A DNA stretch of 64,000 nt from Smallanthus sonchifolius (taxonomy: Eukaryota > Streptophyta > Magnoliopsida > Asterales > Asteraceae), in the NCBI GenBank assembly GCA_023525975.1, contig CM042042.1:45581880-45645879 (forward strand). The letters are read 5' to 3'. Position numbers and translations under genes: made by a program. Positions 57,819 through 64,000 of this stretch are shown piece by piece. Position 1 is the first letter of the stretch. Each line of letters begins with the position of its first letter. The notes beneath the pieces are model-generated. The model was given only the letters and a program-made list of their open reading frames with translations. It was not told where the DNA came from and did not search any database.

Positions 57819-58358
57819 GTTGGTCCCTCGGGTGTGGCGGATCGTCACATGCAAGTGGGTCTACTAGTCGGACCGGGTGCGGAATGCCCGTGACTAGGTG
57901 GAGAGTCTAGCTAAACAAAGTAAACCGACAAGAGAAAACATTTAAACTTTCTTTGTATTATAAACACTTGAAGGTTACAGAGAAAAGCACTGAGATTACA
58001 ATCTGCGTATTTGCACTAAAGCATGCGTACTTAACTTCTGTCAACCTATCCTATTTATACAGGACCTGATGCATGCGCACTTTGCAAGTGCGCAGGGCAA
58101 AATGCTCTTGCGTACTTAGCAAGTACGCAAAGTTACTCTTGCGTACTTGCTAAGTACGCAGGACTTTTCTCCTGCGCACGTACAAGTGCGCAAAACACTT
58201 GGAGAATTCTGCAACATTCAATATGTAAAAGAAAATACAACTCGATAAATTAATACATAAAGACTCTTACATACAAAGGCAATTACAAACAAGACAAAAG
58301 AACCTAAGACTAAGACTCTATCTATCCAGAGTGTTTGTCACAGGAAAGTGCTTCAACA
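57819..58358 (-). repeat. Element D 5' LTR
   Basis: 540 bp, partner of 26116-26657. TATAAATAG (58051-58059) lies next to the GCGCACTT/GCGTACTT palindromes (58070-58195), which are upstream in element sense. Confidence 0.93.
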
Positions 58359-58363
58359 TTACT

Positions 58364-58685
58364 AAATGGATTCGAGACCGAAGTGATATTCATTTCTTGA
58401 TTGTTTGACTTGTGTTCTTAGTTTAGTTTTATATTCTTGCATATTAGTTTAATTAAAAATCAACTTAAACATATTTTACCCATACTTGATTGAATTTTAG
58501 TCTCGGTTTATTATCGCATTCCACCGTGTCCACGGATTGATATCCGGTTCTTACATTTACTATATTGCCATTCGACGGGTACACTGCCCGATGTGTGTGA
58601 TTAGTCTTTGGTGAAAACCCATTTTTAAAACTAATTGTGTAAAAATATTTATTAAAAAATATATATATATAGTTTACACACATCA
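58364..58685 (+). repeat. E2: Athila-type LTR, right end
   Basis: Continues 25187-26115 after D. Matches 61510-61830 of element E, including ATTGATATCCGGTTCTTAC and GACGGGTACACTGCCCGATG, ending CACACATCA like E's CACGCATCA. Then copia F integrase begins at 58686. Either a solo LTR or the 3' LTR of an element extending beyond the left edge. Confidence 0.85.
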
Positions 58686-60060
58686 TGGTACAATTCTTAA
58701 TCCTGAGTTTAGAAAATTTGTTTAAGCAGAAAGTCAGAAGAATAAGGAGTGACAATGACAGTGAATTTAATAATAGCAAGATGGGTTTATTCTGTCTTCA
58801 AAAGGGAATTCATCATTAATTCAGTGCGCCATATGTACCTCAACAAAATGGAGTTGCTGAACGAAAGAACAAGACTTTAGTTGAAACTGCACGTACGATG
58901 CTTGCTGATTCTAAGCTTCCAGTAAATTTTTGGGCTGAGGTTGTGAATACTACGTGTCATGTTTTGAATCGAGTCTTGGCCGTTAAGCGACACAACAAGA
59001 CATGCTATGAGTTACTTAATAATCGTAAGCCGAATCTGGAATATTTACTACCTTTTGGTATTCCATGCACCCTTTTGAAAGTTCGAGATGTCCCAAACAA
59101 GTTTAGTGTTAAGACAATTGAATGGATTTTTCTGGGGTATAATGCAAATTCTACTACCAAGAGGGTTTATAACAAAAAGACTCGCCAAGTTGAAGAATGG
59201 TTTCATATTGACTGTTCTAATCGGTCTTTATCTCAAATGGCGATTGGACCAGACTGGCTTTTGATTATGAGAATTTATTCAAGTCTTTTCATTTACCTTC
59301 TGATATTTCTCCTGCATAAGCTGTTGTTTTATATGATTCATGTCAAGATGCACAGAATAGTGGTTTTCTACCGACTGCGGTTCCACTTTCATCTGTTCCT
59401 TCTACATCTGCTCCAGATCCTAATGTTGCTTCTTGTTTGGGAACACAAGAGTCTGATAGTGAAGATGAAAATGTTATTTTCGAAGATTCTTTTAATGATC
59501 CTTTGTTGGTTGATGAACCTTCTAATTCGACACAGGCTCATGGGGAGATTCCTACAAATTTGGACTCGGAGATACCAATTAATCAGGATATGTCTTATCA
59601 GTCTTATACAACTCAAGTTGATGTGTTGCCGGTTCCTGAGGTTGCTTCAATCAAGGAAAGCTCATCCGATTACGAATATCATTGGGGATTTGCGTGATGG
59701 AGTGCAAACGCGTTCTACTCTTGACAACACTTGCTTGTATACATATTTTAAAGAGTATGGTGTTTTTCATGTATGCTCACATTCCTGTTTTATTTCTCAG
59801 GTCGAACCAAAGAATGTCGAAATGGCGTTATGTGATAACAATTGGATAGAGGCCATGCAGGAAGAACTTTCTCAGTTTGACAAACTCAAGGTTTGGAATC
59901 TTGTCGATCTTCCAAAGGGTGTGTATCCAATTGGTACGAAGTGGGTGTTTAAATGCAAGAAAGACGATCACGGTGTTGTGGTGCGAAATAAGGCAAGATT
60001 AGTTGTACAAGGTTTCAATCAACAAGAGGGAATTGATTACACCGATGTTTATGCGCCTGA
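58686..60060 (+). pseudogene. Element F: copia integrase-RT fragment
   Basis: Starts mid-integrase at FLILSLENL..KVRRIRSDN, then GVAERKNKTL, HVLNRVLAVKRHNKTC, and the RT start (VKAHPITNIIGD region, KGVYPIGTKWVFKCK, ARLVVQGFNQQEGIDYTDVYAP), cut at 60060 by element E. The acidic hinge between integrase and RT (59260-59697) is in another frame, so at least two shifts; a stop lies near 58820. Nearest relative in the window is D pol. The remaining parts of F lie outside the window. Confidence 0.9.
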
Positions 60061-61830
60061 TGTGTTAGTATTTACACATCTTTTTGGCATAAAACTTCGC
60101 TCATTTAACGATCAATTCTTGGTTATATTCAACGTTTAAGCACTTATTTGCTTCATTTCCTGTTTTGTAGGTTTTTGTGAAGCTTGTGAACAAACAAGAA
60201 GATTCCAGGATAAAAAGTGAAGTTTTTAGGGTTTCTGTGATGAAGGCACGGTCGTGCCCCTAATTGGCACGATCGTGCCTAACTTGCAAACCCTAAGCAC
60301 GGTCGCGCCCCGTACATGGCACGACCGCGCCAAGCCAAAAGGCAAGGCACAACCGTACCCTGCCTCCACACGGTCGCGGGAACACCCGTGAGTCTGACAC
60401 CTCAAAGCAAGAGACCCAATGGAAGCTCCGGATCGGTCAACCCTCTGTCACGCGGTCGTGCTAAGACCTAGACACGACCGCGCCTTTGTACCTGGCACGG
60501 TCGTGCCTTCTCTCTAGGCACGGTCGTGCTTCCCACTTTCTATTTAAACAGAACTTAAACTCCCATTCAGATATCAAGCAACCAGGGGAGAAAGTCTACT
60601 GTTCCAGCTCGTATTTCTCTTGTTCCAGCCATATTTCAAGATTCTTAGAGAGGATACAACATCAAGAGGATCACCATACATCAACAACAACATCTAGGCT
60701 TGGAGGAGTGGTTTGATTCTTGTGTTCATATCATGTTTCACACTATTTTTCCCTGCTTATTTGTAATTTTGGTGCTCATGATGAGCTAAAACTCTTGTTC
60801 ACTTTGGTTTAGATGAAGTTTAGATACATTTGACAACATTCATGGATTATTGGCAATTGTTGTGTTAATGTTATGACAATCGTATGATTATTCTTTGATG
60901 AAATTATGTATTTAAGTATTTTGAGTTGTTTACAAGACTTGTATTTGTGTATGCCATATTATGTTGGAAAACTTGTGGTTTATGCTTATATTCATAGATT
61001 GGTGTATGTAATTATACTAGTTTATGGCATTTGACTAGGAATGGTGAATGAAGTCTTGTTTGTGAGTCATTATATTTGCATGTGTATCCTTATGCTTATG
61101 TTTGGAAAGACAAAGTATTTGTTATGATGTTTCATGCTTAGTCTTATGTTTATCTAGGAATTGTTAACACATTCTCCTAATTTATATAACCTTTGTATGA
61201 ACATTGTATGTTGAAGAAATGCATATTGTTGTCTAATTTAATCAACTTGAGGTGGGTAGTGTGTTGTTCATATTATCTTTCCAACTAGTTGTTGGATTAG
61301 TATACCTTAATCGGAAGCTAGTTCAATCTTTATAAACATTGACATGATTGTTAAACACGTGAGCTTCATTGTATGATTTTAGGTGGTTGGTTTGTATAAT
61401 TCATGCTAGCTTTCCGAATGGTCATTTGATTAGATATCTTTGACGAGAATTTAGTCAATTTATGTTTCGTGTATTTGCCATGTTTCTATGAGTGTATTGA
61501 ATGTATTCTAGATGGATTCGACACCGAAGTGATATTTTCTCCTTAATTGTTTGACTTGTGATCTTAATTTAGTTTTATATTCTTGCATATTAGTTTAATC
61601 AAAAATCAACTTAAACATATTTTACCCTTACTTGATTGGATTTTAGTTCCGGTTTATTACCGCATTCCATCGTGTCCATGGATTGATATCCGGTTCTTAC
61701 CTTTACTATATTGCTATCCGACGGGTACACTGCCCGATGTGTGTGTGATTAGTCTTTGGTGAAAACCCTTTTTAAAACTAATACTGTGTGATAAATCTCT
61801 ATTAAAATATATATAGTTTCACACGCATCA
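60061..61830 (+). repeat. Element E 5' LTR
   Basis: 1770 bp, TGTGTTAG to CACGCATCA. Shares its 3' two thirds with E2. GGCACGGTCGTGCC-type palindromes occupy 60245-60535. Confidence 0.88.
60245..60548 (+). promoter_or_regulatory. Palindrome-TATA unit in element E LTR
   Basis: Eight or so GGCACGGTCGTGCC-type palindromes; the last ends about 10 bases before TATTTAAA (60541-60548). Confidence 0.6.
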
Positions 61831-61836
61831 ATATTT

Positions 61837-61854
61837 TGGCGCCGTTGCCGGGGA
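61837..61854 (+). other. Element E primer binding site
   Basis: TGGCGCCGTTGCCGGGGA, the standard Athila primer site (tRNA-Asp type as I recall), 6 bases after the LTR. The rest of the leader to 62160 is T-rich and noncoding, ending in an acceptor-like GTCGTGCAG near 62153. Confidence 0.9.
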
Positions 61855-62160
61855 TACGGTTTTGCGAGAACGATTGGAATTAATTTTTAGTCATTTAGTA
61901 TATATATTTTTGTGAATATCGTGTTTTTCTTGTTGTTATTTGCGATTTTGTGTGTATAGATATTTTTCGCATTTTACTTGTTATTTTTAGCTTCATTTGT
62001 ATATATATATACCTTCGTTGTTATCCCATTTTATTTCTTTTATTTTTATTTTATTTATTTTCAAATTTTTTTATTTTATTTTAGTTTTATTTTTGTCTAA
62101 CTTGTGTTTTCTGTGTCCTAGGTTTGCGTATTTAAATCTAACTTGTCGTGCAGATCGTGT

Positions 62161-64000
62161 ATGTTCTCAACTCCCGTCGAGGAGGTTCCTGAGCCGTCTT
62201 CCGAGCCGGAGCGTGATCTTCATCGGAGATTGCGAGCCCGTTCCCAATTTGTGGCCCGGTTGCTCGAATTTGACGAGGTTGTTGTTGACGAGGTTGTTGT
62301 TGACGAGGTAGAGGAGATGGCGAACGAGGATGCGGGTCGGACGCTTTCGGATTTTGGCAAACCAACACTTGAGGGTTTGGAGTCGAGCATCAACAGACCG
62401 ACGGTTGGAGCACATCAGTTCGAGATCAAATCTAGCATTATTCAGATGGTGCAGAACATGTGTCAGTTCGATGGCAAGGATCACGAGGATCCTAATACTC
62501 ATTTGGCCGGTTTCTTAGAGATTTGCGCCACTTTCAAAATTCGTGACGTTACCGACGATGCTATTAGGCTCCGGTTGTTCCCGTTTTCCTTACGGGATCG
62601 AGCCAAGGCTTGGTTACTGTCACTTCCCCCTAGGTCCATTAGTACTTGGGACTAGATGGCTGCTAAATTCCTAGAAAAGTACTTCCCTCCAGAGAAAACA
62701 TCAAAGTTGAGGGCTAGGATTCTTTCTTTCCAGCAGGACGAAGGGGAGACGATCTATGAGGCGTGGGAGAGATTCAAGGAACTGATGAGGAAGATTCCCC
62801 ACCATGGATTGTTGAAGTGGCAGCAGTGTGAGACCTTTTACAATGGTCTGGAGATGACCGGGAAGCAGCTGATTGATGCATACGCGGGTGGAGATATTGG
62901 AACAAAGACACGCCAGGAGGCGTATGACCTGCTAGAAAAGGTGGCAGCGAAGAGCTACACTCAGCATACTTCCCGAGCGAGGACTCAGAGGCAGGGTGTC
63001 CATCAAGTGGATGGAATTACCTCTTTAGCTGCCCAGGTGGAAGCACTTTCCACCAAGATTGATCAGATGCATGTCCACAAGGCCCAGTCCTTGTGTGAGT
63101 TTTGTGGTGGGGCGCATCCCACGAATGCTTGTCAGGTTGGGGATCAGGGGGCCCACGAGCAGGTTGATTTCATGTCCAACCAGAATCGCCCCCAGAATAA
63201 TCCCTACAGCAACACATATAATCCGGGGTGGAGGAATTACCCGAATTTCAGTTGGAAGTCTGGCAATAATAGCCAGCAACCACCCGGATTCACTCAGCGC
63301 CCCCCATTCCAGCATCAGTCTCACTGGTCTCAGGGACAGAGTTCCCAGTTTCGACCTCAGCAGGGCCAGTTTCAAGGCCAAGGTTCTAGCAGCGGTCCAC
63401 CACCCGCTCCTGAGGGTAAATCCATTTTGGAGGACATGGTTGCACGGCTACTTGCCAACTCGGAGAGTCAGAATCAGTTGGCAGAGAAGCAGAACCGTTA
63501 CATGGAGGAGCGTTTTCACACACATGAGACTGAGTTGAGGAATCAGAAAGCTTCGATCCAGACCATAGAGAACCAGGTCGGGCAGATCGCGAAGCTTCTT
63601 TCTGAGAGACCGCCAGGTGGCCTGCCTAGCAACACTAAGCCCAATCCTAAGGCTCATGTGAAGGCCATTACTACAAGGAGCGGTAGAGGCACAGGACCGG
63701 ATCCGCAGGTCCCTGTGCATGAGTCATCCGAGGAGGAGGTTGTGATTGAGATTCCGGATGAGACACCGCGGAGGGGTAAACCGGCGAGCACATCACGCCC
63801 TCGTGAGCCTGTGAGAGATTACACTCCCACCGTTCCATACCCAGGCAGATTGAAGAAACAGAAGATGGAGGAGCAGTATGGTAAGTTTCTAGGGTTGTTT
63901 AAGCAGTTGCATATCAACTTGCCATTTGTGGAGGCTCTAGCTCAGATGCCTAAGTATGCGAGATTTTTGAAGGATATCCTCACGAATAAGAGGAAATTGG
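62161..64000 (+). pseudogene. Element E gag (partial at window end, one TAG)
   Basis: ATG at 62161 (MFSTPVEEVPEP). Gag core: HLAGFLEICATFKI, RAKAWLLSLPP, then TAG at 62653-62655 within WD*MAAKFLEKYF, where relatives have a sense codon; the frame is open from there to 64000. Knuckle-like CEFCGGAHPTNAC near 63105, a Gln-rich region, a coiled-coil stretch near 63470-63600, then basic and Pro-rich sequence (KLLSERPPGGLPSNTKPNP), and LHINLPFVEALAQMP near 63930, typical of the run-up to Athila protease. Apart from the amber it looks intact. Confidence 0.88.

Larger units (their letters stand above)
26116..58358 (-). mobile_element. Element D: Sirevirus-like copia with an inverted interior, host to G, J and I
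   Basis: LTRs 26116-26657 and 57819-58358 (542 and 540 bp), perfect target duplication TTACT (26111-26115, 58359-58363). Primer site and gag start lie on the minus strand at the right, aORF2 and the polypurine tract on the minus strand at the left. The gag end, pol, an internal palindrome-TATA unit and aORF1 (30051-36448, 46771-47504, 54586-56203) run on the plus strand. Simplest reading: internal inversion with losses at both joints. Insertions G, J and I account for most of the 32 kb. Confidence 0.85.
60061..64000 (+). mobile_element. Element E: Athila-type Ty3/gypsy retrotransposon, 5' part
   Basis: LTR 60061-61830, primer site 61837-61854, gag from 62161 running off the window end. Inserted in RT of F; CCTGA (60056-60060) should be its left target duplication. 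Athila-type by the TGGCGCCGTTGCCGGGGA primer site and the Gag sequence. Confidence 0.9.

Overview
The window looks like nuclear plant DNA made almost entirely of LTR retrotransposons nested inside one another. I see no host gene, rRNA, tRNA or CRISPR array. The evidence is plant-type LTRs (TG...CA ends, 5-bp target duplications), primer sites matching the 3' end of initiator-Met tRNA, Ty1/copia gag-pol frames of the Sirevirus type, Ty3/gypsy chromoviruses of Tekay/Del type and an Athila-type gag. From memory, the copia accessory frames resemble ones common in Asteraceae genomes; that assignment is only a guess.

I name ten elements A-J (E2 is a second LTR of E type). Nesting: copia F (58686-60060, +) was hit by Athila E (60061 to the window end, +) and by Athila LTR E2 (25187-26115 plus 58364-58685). 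E2 was hit by C (right end 25186, -) and by D (26116-58358, TSD TTACT). C was hit by A (1701-22703, +) and A by B (5923-20141, -, TSD CAAGT), so F>E2>C>A>B is five layers. D carries G (27695-30047, -), J (36449-46765, +, TSD AAACT) and I (47505-54585, -). Rejoining the split pieces restores continuous host reading frames in A, C and D.

Left part (1-25186). B is a full copia: LTR, gag, pol, then two accessory frames aORF1 and aORF2, then LTR. A has LTRs, gag and an aORF1 but no pol. C, as far as seen, has only an LTR, a leader and a fused aORF1-aORF2.

Middle part (25187-58685). D has minus-strand LTRs, minus-strand gag start and minus-strand aORF2, but its gag end, pol and aORF1 lie on the plus strand, so its interior seems inverted. 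J and I are chromoviruses inserted into that interior; G is a small noncoding element.

Two patterns stand out. First, nearly every element carries its own cluster of short, often CpG-containing palindromes. In A, B, C, D, G and E a palindrome or inverted repeat ends about 5-20 bp upstream of a TATA box. In B and D the same palindrome-TATA unit occurs again inside the element between pol and aORF1, followed by a leader with a second palindrome cluster and a good 3' splice site just before the aORF1 start. Second, aORF1/aORF2 is a conserved protein family seen in four elements (A, B, C, D). Together these suggest a second, internal transcription unit devoted to an accessory protein. Palindrome clusters in Sirevirus LTRs are, as I recall, already described in maize; the internal copy before the accessory gene, and the sharing of motifs with Ty3/gypsy elements, are what I would test first.
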